A stretch of DNA of 64,000 nt from CAWBOY01 sp963790585. Its GTDB lineage: Bacteria; Planctomycetota; Planctomycetia; Gemmatales; Gemmataceae. The stretch spans positions 186,001-250,000 of the forward strand of contig CAWBOY010000001.1 of the NCBI GenBank assembly GCA_963790585.1. Direction: 5' to 3'. Position 1 is the stretch's first letter. Each line of letters opens with the position of its first letter. Shown in pieces: positions 1 to 8,014 of the stretch. Under the pieces are notes generated by a model. It worked only from the letters and a program-made list of their open reading frames with translations, did not search any database and had not been told where the DNA came from. The translations under genes and the position numbers were made by a program.

Positions 1-152
1 TGATGGCGCACACCTGTCAACGGCTCCGTCAGTGGCTGGGTCGGAAGCACCGCGTGCAGGGTACGGCCCGACAGTGTTATTCGGATCGTTACCTGCGTGA
101 GGACCTGGGATTAGTGTGGCTTCCAGGGCGACCGCGACCTCGCGTCTTGTGA
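1..152 (+). CDS. Group II intron reverse transcriptase/maturase, C-terminal fragment
   Basis: Partial gene open at the left window edge, first full codon at position 3. It encodes the basic C-terminal tail of the intron-encoded protein and matches the full copy at 22959-24287. A single C-to-A change turns a TGC codon into TGA at 150-152, so this copy ends four residues early. The loss is only of the last residues after the maturase domain, so it need not abolish function. Integrity of the rest cannot be judged from this window. Confidence 0.85.
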   Translation, partial: MAHTCQRLRQWLGRKHRVQGTARQCYSDRYLREDLGLVWLPGRPRPRVL

Positions 153-323
153 GCGAACGCATGAGTTACCTTGTCCGAGAGCCGGATGCCTTAATAGGGC
201 CCGTCCGGTTCGACGAGCGGGAAGTGGAAACGGGGCATGGCCGGGAGATTGAGGCACCGGCCAACGAAAGGGCCGGATACCGCTGGACTCGACCTAAACC
301 ACCGCGCCACTTCTCGACTCTAC
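1..323 (+). mobile_element. 3' end of group II intron, copy 1
   Basis: These 323 bases match 24124-24446 at every position except one (A at 152 against C at 24275). Homology stops at CTCTAC, which fits the AY 3' end of group II introns; the next bases are TTCGG here and GTGCG in the other copy. The segment holds the end of the intron-encoded protein, domain V at about 179-211 (starting with the AGC catalytic triad) and a long 3' extension. The 5' part lies outside the window. Confidence 0.9.
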
Positions 324-334
324 TTCGGATAGTC

Positions 335-366
335 TCTAAGTACCGCCAACGTTGGCGGTACTTAGA
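335..366. repeat. 32-bp perfect palindrome beside the intron 3' end
   Basis: TCTAAGTACCGCCAAC followed directly by its reverse complement, with no loop. It starts 12 bases after the 3' junction of intron copy 1. It could act as a cruciform or hairpin, or as part of the REP-like target into which the intron went. No T-run follows. Confidence 0.7.
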
Positions 367-504
367 ATCACGCTTTTTCCCTATAAAACACGGCAAATCG
401 GCGCCGAAATTCTAAGCCCCCCAACATTCGCGCACTGAGGCTTCTATGGCACTTTTTGCCTCATTCGGTCCCGGCGGGCGGGTAGTTATCCTCTCCTCTT
501 TGAG

Positions 505-548
505 GCGAGATGCAAAAGATGTCATACCAGTTTGCATCTCGCTCTTTT
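505..548 (+). terminator. Hairpin with T-rich tail (candidate terminator)
   Basis: GCGAGATGCAAA at 505-516 pairs over 12 bp with TTTGCATCTCGC at 531-542 around a 14-base loop, followed by TCTTTT. The shape fits an intrinsic terminator, but no complete gene lies upstream on this strand in the window. Confidence 0.35.
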
Positions 549-829
549 CCTATCTAACATATTAACAAGACTCAATGTTACGCCGCGCCGAAATGGCGGT
601 CAGATGCAGGCGCGACGGTCCCTCAATCTAACACATTGTTCTGTTTAAGTTTACAATGAGACCTAGACCGCTGCGCCAAAATCACACGTGGGCACGCCTC
701 CTGCACCCCGGGATGCAAAATCAAATTCCCCTGGCGGCGGATCTTTTCCTCCGCGATTTTTTCATGCTAGGGTAATGAAGATGCCGATGACAAAGGGACG
801 CCTTTTGCTCTCTTCATAAGGCACGCATC

Positions 830-1207
830 ATGTTGCGCCGTCTCCGCGTCATGTGGCTATGCCCAGCCCTTGCTTTAGTCTTCGTAGGCTGCGCACTCAA
901 CACCGTGAGGCCGCCGACGCCTGCAACGCACCTCGAGGCGAACCGCGACGAATTGCCTCTTCCAAATGAGCATTACTACGTCCTTATTTGGGCTTGGCAG
1001 CGCTTTCCCAAAATGCCCAACACGTCTCACTCCTTTGCCACAGTCGTCCATACGGCCGACTCGGCAGGTGGCCAACCTAAGATCCTTGATGCGCACACCA
1101 TCAGTTGGCTGCCCGCCACTTTGACGATCCATTCGACGCAAATTGTACCTGAGCCAGGTATTAACCTGACGCTCAAAGAAGGCATGGAGCATGCGCGAGA
1201 AAAATGA
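830..1207 (+). CDS. Lipoprotein, 5' part of a split gene
   Basis: 125 residues starting with a basic N-terminus and a hydrophobic stretch that ends in a lipobox-like FVGC near residue 21, so it is probably a membrane-anchored lipoprotein. The mature part is unrecognised. It ends at TGA 1205-1207 inside a run of A, while the next frame (1191-1688) continues with plausible sequence. One base fewer in the A run would join both into one protein of roughly 285 residues. I infer a single family gene split by a frameshift; function unknown. Confidence 0.6.
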   Translation: MLRRLRVMWLCPALALVFVGCALNTVRPPTPATHLEANRDELPLPNEHYYVLIWAWQRFPKMPNTSHSFATVVHTADSAGGQPKILDAHTISWLPATLTIHSTQIVPEPGINLTLKEGMEHAREK

Positions 1208-1688
1208 GCGCGTTTCGCTTTGGGGACCGTTCGAGTGCCGGCTCAGTTTCTATCGACGGTTCCTGGTCCAGAAGGAATTCCTCGAAACCAGCGGCATAGG
1301 CTACCAATGCACCGACAATATTGGAAAAGTGACAAGGACCGGTGAAGCCTGCAATTGCATCCACGCCATCATGGATATGGATCCTGAGTATGGACGCGCT
1401 AACTACCCGCTCATTTGGTTTGGCGACCCTGCCAGCGAACATATCGCCTACCGACTGCGCAAGCGCAAGTCGATTCTCAACCCAGAAGTTGAACATTACG
1501 AAGTGTTGACCGCCCTTAATCTAGGCGATTACCGAATACGCCGCCGTCACTTCGATGACCGTCTCCTCGTCTTCCCTCGGCTACAACCAGCGGAAATTCT
1601 TTTTCCAGGAGGCATACCACGCGACCAGCGCCAGGCGCCGCCGTATCCGGCGCCCCCGTATCCACCGCCTGGGCGGCGCGAGCCATAG
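1191..1688 (+). CDS. Hypothetical protein, 3' part of the split lipoprotein gene
   Basis: 165 codons overlapping the end of the preceding frame by 17 bases, in the +1 frame relative to it. It has no signal sequence of its own. It contains a Cys-containing segment CTDNIG...CNCIHAI and ends in a proline-rich tail (PPYPAPPYPPP). It reads as the C-terminal half of the lipoprotein starting at 830. It could instead be a separate, translationally coupled gene starting at ATG 1191, but the lack of a Shine-Dalgarno makes a frameshift likelier. No function recognised. Confidence 0.5.
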   Translation: MREKNERVSLWGPFECRLSFYRRFLVQKEFLETSGIGYQCTDNIGKVTRTGEACNCIHAIMDMDPEYGRANYPLIWFGDPASEHIAYRLRKRKSILNPEVEHYEVLTALNLGDYRIRRRHFDDRLLVFPRLQPAEILFPGGIPRDQRQAPPYPAPPYPPPGRREP

Positions 1689-2009
1689 GAGTTTGGTCAC
1701 GTCAGAGCACCAATTTGGCTTCTTAGCGTTTCCTGTATAAGCGTGAGGTTTTTAGAGGCCAGATCCAAATGGGCCTTTTCGCTCCGATACAAAGCTCGCG
1801 TGGCACAACCGGTCCAAGCACTTTTCCGACTAGTGCATCTCTGCTCTCTTAACACGTTTGCCCACCACTATCTTGCACGCACCGCCGACCACGCGCTTGA
1901 TGCTCCGGGTACTCCATCCGACTGGGTATCGAGGCATCTCTTCGGCCGGGTAAAGCTACGAAGGAGGAAGCGTACGCGAAATAGCAGGTAAGTTCGGCCC
2001 CTTATTTCT
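1689..2009. other. Intergenic stretch, nothing recognised
   Basis: About 320 bases between convergent genes. A frame of 82 codons at 1743-1991 has no ribosome-binding site and an Arg-rich composition typical of chance frames. No hairpin or repeat was recognised. Confidence 0.4.
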
Positions 2010-3095
2010 TTACTTTCGCTGTACGGCACGGGCGTATTGGATCGGCAAGATGGAAGCCGCCCTCTCGTCGCCGAGTTTCAGGGCGGCATGGTAGGGCCAG
2101 TAGGGGTCACGCAACATCTCCCGCGCCAGCATTACGATATCAGAGTGCTGATCTCGAATAGCATCTTCTGCCTGCTCCGGTTCGGTGATCTGCCATCCCA
2201 CCGCAGTTGAAATACCCGCTTCTCGGCGGATGCGACTGGCTATCGGAATCAAAAACCCCGGTCCCCACGGAACCTTGGAAATATCCGGCGTGACGGACCC
2301 GTGGCTCACGTCGAGCAAATCGAGACCGGCAGCCTTTAGGCGTCGAACCAGTTCGATGGAATCCTCCACGGTCACGCCGCCTTCAATCCAGTCGGTGACG
2401 GAGAGTCGGACGGTCAGCGGAAACCGTTCCGGCCAAACCTTGCGGACAGCGGCGAACGTCTCCAGGAGAAAACGTATTCGGTTCTCAAAGCTGCCACCGT
2501 AGCTGTCGGTCCTGAAATTGGCCAAAGGCGAGTAAAACTCGTGGGCGAGGTAGCCGTGAGCGTAATGTAGTTCCAGCCACTCAAAGCCCGCCGCAAGCGC
2601 CCGTCTCGCTGCGGCTGCGAACTCCTCCTGAACTCGTACAATAGCCTGCGTGGTCATCTCAGTTGGAACCTTCGGGAGTTTTCCTCCGAATGGAACCGCG
2701 GATGGCGCAAGGATGTCCCAGCCGCCTTGGGCGATCTCGATGTGGTGGTTACCTTCCCACGGCTTGGTGACGCTAGCCTTGCGACCGGCGTGGGCGAGTT
2801 GGATTGCAGGGACGGCTCCGTACTGCTTCAGAAAGCGAGCGATCCGGGAAAACGGCTGCACATGATCGTCGAGGTAGATGCCGCTGTCGGCGGGGCTGAT
2901 GCGGCCTTCCGGTGAAACCGCCGTGGCTTCCACCATCACCAGCCCAGCACCGCCGACGGCACGCGAGCCGAGATGCACAAAATGCCAGTCATTCGGGAAG
3001 CCGTTATCCGAGGAATACTGGCACATTGGCGAGACCGCGATACGGTTGCGCAGGACAACATCCTTCAGTCGAAACTCATTAAACAGCCTGACCAT
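2010..3095 (-). CDS. NADH:flavin oxidoreductase, old yellow enzyme family (YqjM/NamA-like)
   Basis: 361-residue FMN-dependent ene-reductase of the TIM-barrel old yellow enzyme family, which reduces activated C=C bonds with NAD(P)H. The N-terminus has the YqjM-type VSPMCQYSS segment with the Cys and Tyr of that subfamily, then QLAHAGRK, and the substrate-binding HYAHGYLAHEF with FRTDSYGG near the middle. The family is usually about 340-370 residues, so it is full length. An ATG four codons upstream (3107) is possible, but a GGAG sits seven bases before the chosen ATG. It stands alone between convergent and divergent neighbours; the physiological substrate is unknown. Confidence 0.88.
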   Translation of the reverse strand: MVRLFNEFRLKDVVLRNRIAVSPMCQYSSDNGFPNDWHFVHLGSRAVGGAGLVMVEATAVSPEGRISPADSGIYLDDHVQPFSRIARFLKQYGAVPAIQLAHAGRKASVTKPWEGNHHIEIAQGGWDILAPSAVPFGGKLPKVPTEMTTQAIVRVQEEFAAAARRALAAGFEWLELHYAHGYLAHEFYSPLANFRTDSYGGSFENRIRFLLETFAAVRKVWPERFPLTVRLSVTDWIEGGVTVEDSIELVRRLKAAGLDLLDVSHGSVTPDISKVPWGPGFLIPIASRIRREAGISTAVGWQITEPEQAEDAIRDQHSDIVMLAREMLRDPYWPYHAALKLGDERAASILPIQYARAVQRK

Positions 3096-3126
3096 CCGAT
3101 TCTCCATCTGCCGACGTCTGATTTAT

Positions 3127-3150
3127 AAAAAGGGGACGGGCACCTTTATT
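3127..3150 (+). repeat. Solo REP half-site (RAYT family 1 type)
   Basis: AAAAAGGGGACGGGCACCTTTATT closely resembles the sequence that flanks the RAYT gene at 3984-4005 and, inverted, 4733-4755. No partner arm was found next to it. Confidence 0.6.
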
Positions 3151-3207
3151 ATGGACACATTTTCTCTGAAAAGCCAATGAGTTGCCGGCTCAGGTCGGGC
3201 TGACGAT

Positions 3208-3291
3208 AAATGCTTAGCCGCGCGTCGCCGAGTGAGCGCTTGAAATAAAGCTATTTCAAGCGCTCACTCGGCGACGCGCGGCTAAGCATTT
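3208..3291. repeat. Perfect 40-bp inverted repeat with 4-nt loop
   Basis: Arms 3208-3247 and 3252-3291 are exact reverse complements around the loop AAGC. They carry the motif GCTTAGCCGCGCGTCGCCGAG, related to the TTTAGCCGCGAGCCG palindromes at 14875 and 40901. It lies between the convergent-side end of the small secreted protein gene (3308-3772) and the oxidoreductase start and could act as a hairpin barrier. Confidence 0.9.
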
Positions 3292-3307
3292 GAGTTGGAA
3301 AATTAAT

Positions 3308-3772
3308 TTATCTCCACGGCCGATAAACTCTGTGGTCATCGTCGCGATGGTCTGGGTGACGGCGATCGGGATAGCGCCAATTGTCACGGACACCACCAAA
3401 TCCACCATCCCATCCGGCTGGACGATCCGGGATCCTCGTCCAGCTTGAGCCGTTGTCCCAGTCGATAACTCCGTTGCTGGCCGGATCGCCACGAACATGA
3501 CCGCGCAGGTTCCCGTTAGGCCCGGACCAGCCAACGACGAGATCGTCCCTTCCGGTCATCTGGCCGGCAACGGCGTCACCTTTTTCATTGGTGAATACAA
3601 AGGCAGGCCCACTACCGTTGTTGACAATGCCGATCGACGTAGGTTGATTCGGGTCGGCTGATAGGTACCAAGTGCCGCGCAGACTTGCTGGATCAAAGGC
3701 AAAAGCCGAGCCAGTTGTTCCAGCCAAGATTGCCGCGGTGAAAAGTAACCGGGAGAAAACTCGAGTACGCAT
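3308..3772 (-). CDS. Small secreted protein, unknown function
   Basis: 154 residues with a Sec-type signal (RTRVFSRLLFTAAILAG, cleavage after AFA). The mature N-terminus starts DPASLRGTWYLSADP and resembles small single-domain proteins built around a GTWY strand. The C-terminal 40 residues are rich in Asp, Arg, His and Pro (DRRHPDHRDDDHRVYRPWR) and could bind metal or be disordered. The start was chosen because GGAGG lies eight bases upstream; a longer frame begins 17 codons earlier. No family is recognised, and the role is unknown. Confidence 0.7.
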   Translation of the reverse strand: MRTRVFSRLLFTAAILAGTTGSAFAFDPASLRGTWYLSADPNQPTSIGIVNNGSGPAFVFTNEKGDAVAGQMTGRDDLVVGWSGPNGNLRGHVRGDPASNGVIDWDNGSSWTRIPDRPAGWDGGFGGVRDNWRYPDRRHPDHRDDDHRVYRPWR

Positions 3773-3983
3773 CTGCCTGCCTCCTTCTTCGAGCCACGGG
3801 CGGTTTATTAGGCGTTGCCCCATTTAAGGTGCAAACGAGATGCCGTCTTTCATTGTTAACGGATTGATCACGCAAAAATCGGATTTATTCCCGGTCGTTC
3901 GTAAAACGGGCGTCTTTTGGTAGCGTATATCGGCATAGGAAATCTTTGCTTAATGAATTCGATCACACGGACATGAGGCCAAT

Positions 3984-4755
3984 AAAGGGGACGGGCACCT
4001 TTAATGTTGACGGTCTTTCCTTCGCAAGATACATTGCCTTTATGCCACGCGCCGCGCGAGCCTCTGTTGGCGGAATCTGTTACCACGTTATCAACCGTGG
4101 CAACGCAGGCCGTGAGGTTTTCCTCAAGGACGCGGATTTCGAAGCCTTCCTGAAGGCTATGGCCCATGGCTGCGTCGAGGTGCCGATGCCTGTTTTCGGC
4201 TACTGCTTGATGCCCAACCATTTCCACCTCGTCGTCTGCCCAAATGGTGACGGCGACCTTAGCCATTGGATGCATTGGGTCCAAAACACACACGTTCGGC
4301 GTTATCATCAGCATTATCATGGCAGCGGCCATATCTGGCAGGGACGCTTCAAGTCGTTTCCCGTCGAACAGGACGAACATTTGCTGACTGTTTTGCGTTA
4401 TGTCGAGTATAATCCCGTCCGCGCCAAGCTGGTGAAAAAAGCCGAGAAATGGCGTTGGTCGAGTGCCTTTCATCGGCGCCATCCTGAAGGCATGCCGAGT
4501 TTTTTGACGAACGGACCGGTGCCGCGCCCGGAGAACTGGCTCGCATGGGTAAATGAGGGCAAAACCATGGCGGACCTCGAGGCGCTGCGTCGCAGCGTGA
4601 ACCGCGGCACTCCCTTCGGCAGCGCTGGCTGGGTTTCGCACACGGCGAAGCAGCTGGGTATCGAGGCTTCACTTAGGCCTCGAGGACGGCCGAGTAAGGC
4701 GGCGAACAAAGTAACCGAGAAATAACGGCGAAATTAAACGTGCCCGTCCCTTTTT
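3984..4755 (+). mobile_element. REP-RAYT unit 1
   Basis: A RAYT gene (4042-4725) lies between AAAGGGGACGGGCACCTTTAAT at 3984-4005 and an inverted near-copy at 4733-4755 (AAACGTGCCCGTCCC). This is the usual arrangement of a REP-associated transposase inside its own palindromes. A second CGTCCCTTTTTTAGA repeat follows the right arm. Confidence 0.8.
4042..4725 (+). CDS. REP-associated tyrosine transposase (RAYT), Y1/HUH nuclease
   Basis: 227-residue single-strand DNA nuclease of the Y1 transposase family (IS200/IS605 relatives) that acts on REP hairpins. It opens with MPRAAR and the YHVINRG strand typical of RAYTs, has the metal-binding HUH pair in NHFHLVV, the WQGRFKSFPV segment and the helix RYVEYNPVRA with the likely catalytic Tyr. 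The C-terminus has the RGRPSKA basic tail. An in-frame start 32 codons earlier would run through the REP repeat, so the ATG at 4042 is preferred. It appears intact and could mobilise the related REP sequences in this window. Confidence 0.9.
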   Translation: MPRAARASVGGICYHVINRGNAGREVFLKDADFEAFLKAMAHGCVEVPMPVFGYCLMPNHFHLVVCPNGDGDLSHWMHWVQNTHVRRYHQHYHGSGHIWQGRFKSFPVEQDEHLLTVLRYVEYNPVRAKLVKKAEKWRWSSAFHRRHPEGMPSFLTNGPVPRPENWLAWVNEGKTMADLEALRRSVNRGTPFGSAGWVSHTAKQLGIEASLRPRGRPSKAANKVTEK

Positions 4756-4887
4756 TAGACGTCCCTTTTTTAGATAATCTATTTTTTATACATGGCTCAC
4801 GATGACTTTATCAACTTGTGATAAGCTGCTTTGGCGATGGGCAGGCGACTTTGCCACCGTCAATTTTTAGACCTATGGAGTCGATTC

Positions 4888-5358
4888 ATGCGAGCTATTC
4901 TTTGCACAGCGATGATCCTGATTGGAGCGTCGGCGACCTGGGCCGACGAAGAGAAGATTGCCCTCGACAAGCTGCCGAAGGCCGTTGTGGAAGCGGTGAA
5001 AAAACGCTTCCCGAAGGGTGAAATGTTGGGAGCGGTCAAGGAAATCACTGGCAAAAAGACGGCCTACGAGGTCACGCTTAAAGATGGAGGCAAGAACGTC
5101 GATGTGACCTTTGATGGAGACGGCACAATCACGGGAATGGAGAAAGAGATCGCCGTTAAGGATTTGCCGAAGGTCGTCTCGGATGCGGTCGCCGCCAAAT
5201 ACCCCAAGGCGGAAATGAAAAAGGCCGAAGAGGTCATTACGGTCAAAGAGGGTAAGGAGAAGCTGGAATACTATGAGGTCACGGTCGTGGTTGATGGCAA
5301 GAATGTCGAAGTCGAAGTCCTGCCGGAAGGCAAGTTGAAGCCGATGGACAAAAAGTAG
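4888..5358 (+). CDS. Secreted tandem PepSY-like protein
   Basis: 156 residues with a signal peptide (RAILCTAMILIGASATWA). The mature protein has two similar repeats, about residues 22-88 and 89-154, each with a LPK.V..AV..KYPK helix followed by paired strands (YEVTLKDGGKNVDV and YEVTVVVDGKNVEV). This is the PepSY-like fold (the BLIP-like PF11396 type). Lys/Glu-rich periplasmic proteins of this kind are common in planctomycetes; their role is unknown and may be binding or inhibition. The start follows ATGGAG. A strong hairpin lies just after the stop. Confidence 0.8.
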   Translation: MRAILCTAMILIGASATWADEEKIALDKLPKAVVEAVKKRFPKGEMLGAVKEITGKKTAYEVTLKDGGKNVDVTFDGDGTITGMEKEIAVKDLPKVVSDAVAAKYPKAEMKKAEEVITVKEGKEKLEYYEVTVVVDGKNVEVEVLPEGKLKPMDKK

Positions 5359-5368
5359 TCCGACCTCC

Positions 5369-5394
5369 ACGGAGGCCGACCGTTCGGCCTCCGT
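5369..5394. terminator. Perfect 11-bp hairpin after the PepSY gene
   Basis: ACGGAGGCCGA pairs with TCGGCCTCCGT around CCGT, ten bases after the PepSY stop codon. It is followed by AAAAAG, not T, on this strand, so classic termination would favour the opposite strand. It may mark the 3' end of the mRNA. Confidence 0.45.
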
Positions 5395-5520
5395 AAAAAG
5401 GGGCCGGGCGGGACCGGCGCCTTTAATGGACGAATTGTTCCATCGCAAGATAAAATTCTACCATACCGCGCCCCACACGAGCCTCTGTTGGCGGAATCTG
5501 TTTCCACCTAGTCATACAAA
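5395..5520 (+). pseudogene. RAYT remnant with REP
   Basis: After a degenerate REP (AAAAAGGGGCCGGG...CGCCTTTAATGG) the sequence follows the 5' end of the RAYT gene at 4042. The stretch GAGCCTCTGTTGGCGGAATC is shared exactly and is followed by CTGTTTCCAC against CTGTTACCAC. The ATG region and reading frame are lost and similarity fades before 5520. It is a decayed copy of RAYT unit 1. Confidence 0.75.
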
Positions 5521-5564
5521 GACACAGTTGACCGATTACGGTGAACCGTGCCGAGGACAGATTT

Positions 5565-7467
5565 ATGAGACTTTTGTGCTGCATCCTCGCTGTATTTCTC
5601 TTGAGTCCCTTGGGCGCCTTGCATGCTACCGAGGCCCCGGCGGCCAAGCCGAATATCGTTCTCATCTTCATTGACGATATGGGTTATGGGGACATCGAGC
5701 CGTTTGGCTCCAAGAAGAATCGCACGCCGAATCTGAATCGCATGGCGAAGGAAGGGATGAAGCTGACGTCGTTTTACGCCGCTCCCGTTTGCTCCGTCTC
5801 GCGCGCCCAGGTGATGACCGGCTGTTATGGCCAGCGTGTTTCGATACCTGGTGTTTTCGGTCCGGCGCGGCCAATGGGATTAGCAAGGAAGAACATACAG
5901 TCGCGGAGCTACTGAAAGCCCTGGGTTATGCGACGATGTGTATTGGCAAATGGCACCTGGGGGATCAGCCGGAATTCTTGCCGACGCGTCATGGATTCGA
6001 TCACTACTTTGGCCTGCCCTACTCCAATGACATGATGAAGAAGGCCAAGGTCAATGGGCAGAACGTCGTGCCCCTCATGCGTGAGGAAAAGGTGATCGAG
6101 CTACTGGCCGGCGACGATCAGGATCGGCTCACCGAACGATACACGGATGAAGCGGTGAAATTCATCAAGGAAAACAAGGACCGGCCGTTCTTTCTTTATT
6201 TGCCGCATACCGCTGTGCATGTGCCGATTCATCCGGGCGCGGGCTTCCGTGACAAATCGAAAAATGGCCGTTATGGCGATTGGGTCGAGGAAGTGGACTG
6301 GAGCGTGGGGCGACTACTGGAGACGCTGCGCGAACTCAAGCTCGCCGAAAACACGCTCGTTATGTTTAGCAGCGACAATGGGCCTTGGCTCACACAAGGC
6401 AAAAATAGCGGCGAAGCAGGGCCGTTGCGCGGCGGCAAGGCCAGTACCTGGGAAGGCGGTGTGCGCGAGCCGACGCTTGCATGGTGGCCTGGCAAGATCG
6501 CGCCAGGCGGTGTATGCGACGCCGTCTCGGGCAATATCGACTTTCTGCCGACCTTCGTGAAGGTGAGCGGCGGCACCGTTCCGAGTGACAAGAAGATCGA
6601 CGGCAAGGACATTTCCCCGCTCTTGTTTGCGACGACCAAGGACTCGCCACACGAGGCTCGCTACTATTACAACGTTTATAAGCTCGAAGCCGTCCGCGTC
6701 GGCCCTTGGAAATTAGCGATTGCGCCGCAGTATGAGAATATCGGCCCGGCAAGCCAAACCGTCCCCGCATCACTCGACAAGCCGCGTCTCTACAACCTTG
6801 ATAGCGACATCGGCGAGCGAGCCGACGTCGCAGCCGATCATCCCGAGGTGGTGAGCCGGCTCAAGGCATTTGCCGTGAAAATGGCCTCCGAGCTGGGTAA
6901 CGGCAAACCTGGCCCGGAAGTCCGGCCGGCAGGTCGGGTCGAGAATCCTGTTACTCTCTATCCCATTGAACTGGAAAAGAATGCAAACCTGGGAACGGCA
7001 GAGTCTCTTGAGACCATGAAAATCGGCCAGACGCTGGCCGGGGCGCGGCGCCGCAGGTGAAGGACCGATCGCTCACGATCCAATGCGATGTGGAAACCAA
7101 AGCGCGTGACGGCGTCATTGTCGCGCATGGTGGGGCAGCTGTGGGATATACACTTTATTTGAAAGAAGGCCGTGTCGTTTTCGCCGTGAGGCAACCGGCC
7201 AAGGAAGTGGTGCGCATCACTTCGCCGTCGGCGATTGGCGACAAGACATTGATCGAAGCTCGCCTTAGCGCCGATGGCACCATGAAGCTCTCACTGGACG
7301 GCAAAGAGGTGGCTACAGGTAAGTCGGACGGACCGCTCAAACGCCAACCCGCCGAAGCCTTTTGCCTCGGCCATGACGATGGGCAACCCGTGGATGATTA
7401 TGATGGCAAGAAGCTGTTTCAAGGCACGATCCGGAATCTCAAAGTGAGGACAGAGGCGAAGAACTGA
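5565..7467 (+). pseudogene. Secreted sulfatase split by two frameshifts
   Basis: Three consecutive frames make one sulfatase. The first has a signal peptide, the metal-binding IDDMGYGD and the active-site segment CSVSRAQVMTG (Cys near residue 76). The frame shifts near 5865 into AANGISKEEHTVAELLKALG, GKWHLGD, NGPW and the C-terminal half, then again near 7045 into a 135-residue tail that looks like a beta-sandwich add-on domain. The active-site Pro of C-x-P-x-R is Val. Family members hydrolyse sulfate esters after Cys is converted to formylglycine. GAGGAC precedes the ATG at 5565. Either a recent pseudogene or two sequence errors. Confidence 0.8.
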
Positions 7468-8014
7468 GTTGAGGCGAGGATATAGGGGACGAGCGAGAAC
7501 CCAACGAAGTTCCCGTCGGTGCGGGCTCGGCTTGCTTCGCTCTTGTTTTGGAGAGATGAAAGCCCTATCGTCGGGCGGCCCTGCGGGCTTTATCCAGGCG
7601 TGGTCCGACCGGCCAAGCAGATCGCGGGTCGGCCTGGTAGCCCATTGAGACGTCATCAAAACTGAAAAGTGAGGAAACTTTAATAAGCGCCCAATAAAAC
7701 GGAGCAGGTCCTGCACGCACTGGTTTGCCGCTTGTTCCCAGCTTACCGATCTTCTACAACACCCATCTGCATTCCGTACGACTCGCCTCGCGCTCGAGGT
7801 CTGGCGACCCTATAATCGGAGGATTTCTCGCGATCGAAGCTGGTTGCTTTCTGGCGCGTATGCGGTTAATGCCGCGCATGCCCGTCACTCATGCGTGTTC
7901 GTCGCTTGGGCAACAATTTTTCAGCGGATTGACAAAAGAATGTGTCGGTCCTCTGTTAAATTTAGGAAGGCTACGTTGCCCAAGTGGGTTTGAGCATTTA
8001 TTAGGAGATTGACC
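7468..8014. other. Upstream region of the SDR-AsnB-Dev block
   Basis: 547 bases without a credible gene. It contains an AGGAGA ribosome-binding site at 8003-8008 for the SDR gene and a possible promoter at 7929. The long distance leaves room for a leader or regulator site, but no riboswitch or operator was recognised. Confidence 0.4.
7929..7958 (+). promoter_or_regulatory. Candidate sigma70-type promoter for the SDR-AsnB block
   Basis: A perfect TTGACA is at 7929-7934. The -10 is poor: TGTTAA or GTTAAA after about 19-20 bases. It is the only consensus -35 seen upstream of the block. Weak evidence. Confidence 0.25.

Larger units (their letters stand above)
324..829. other. Intergenic stretch without a supported gene
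   Basis: Apart from the palindrome at 335-366 and the hairpin at 505-548, no coding signal is seen. A weaker GC-rich stem near 733-763 is followed by a T-run and could be a second terminator. The open frame at 116-415 only overlaps the intron 3' region and is not believed. Confidence 0.5.

Noticed and set aside
335..366. Perfect palindrome considered as a replication or plasmid origin site
   Set aside because: No DnaA boxes, iterons or replication genes are nearby; it is better seen as a palindromic repeat next to the intron.
116..415. 99-codon frame over the intron 3' end
   Set aside because: It overlaps the end of the maturase gene and domain V and crosses the intron border; the same frame occurs in copy 2 with a different end, so it is structural RNA, not a gene.
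3868..4641. 257-codon minus-strand frame opposite the RAYT gene
   Set aside because: It is the antisense shadow of a well-supported RAYT; it has no recognisable domain and no ribosome-binding site.
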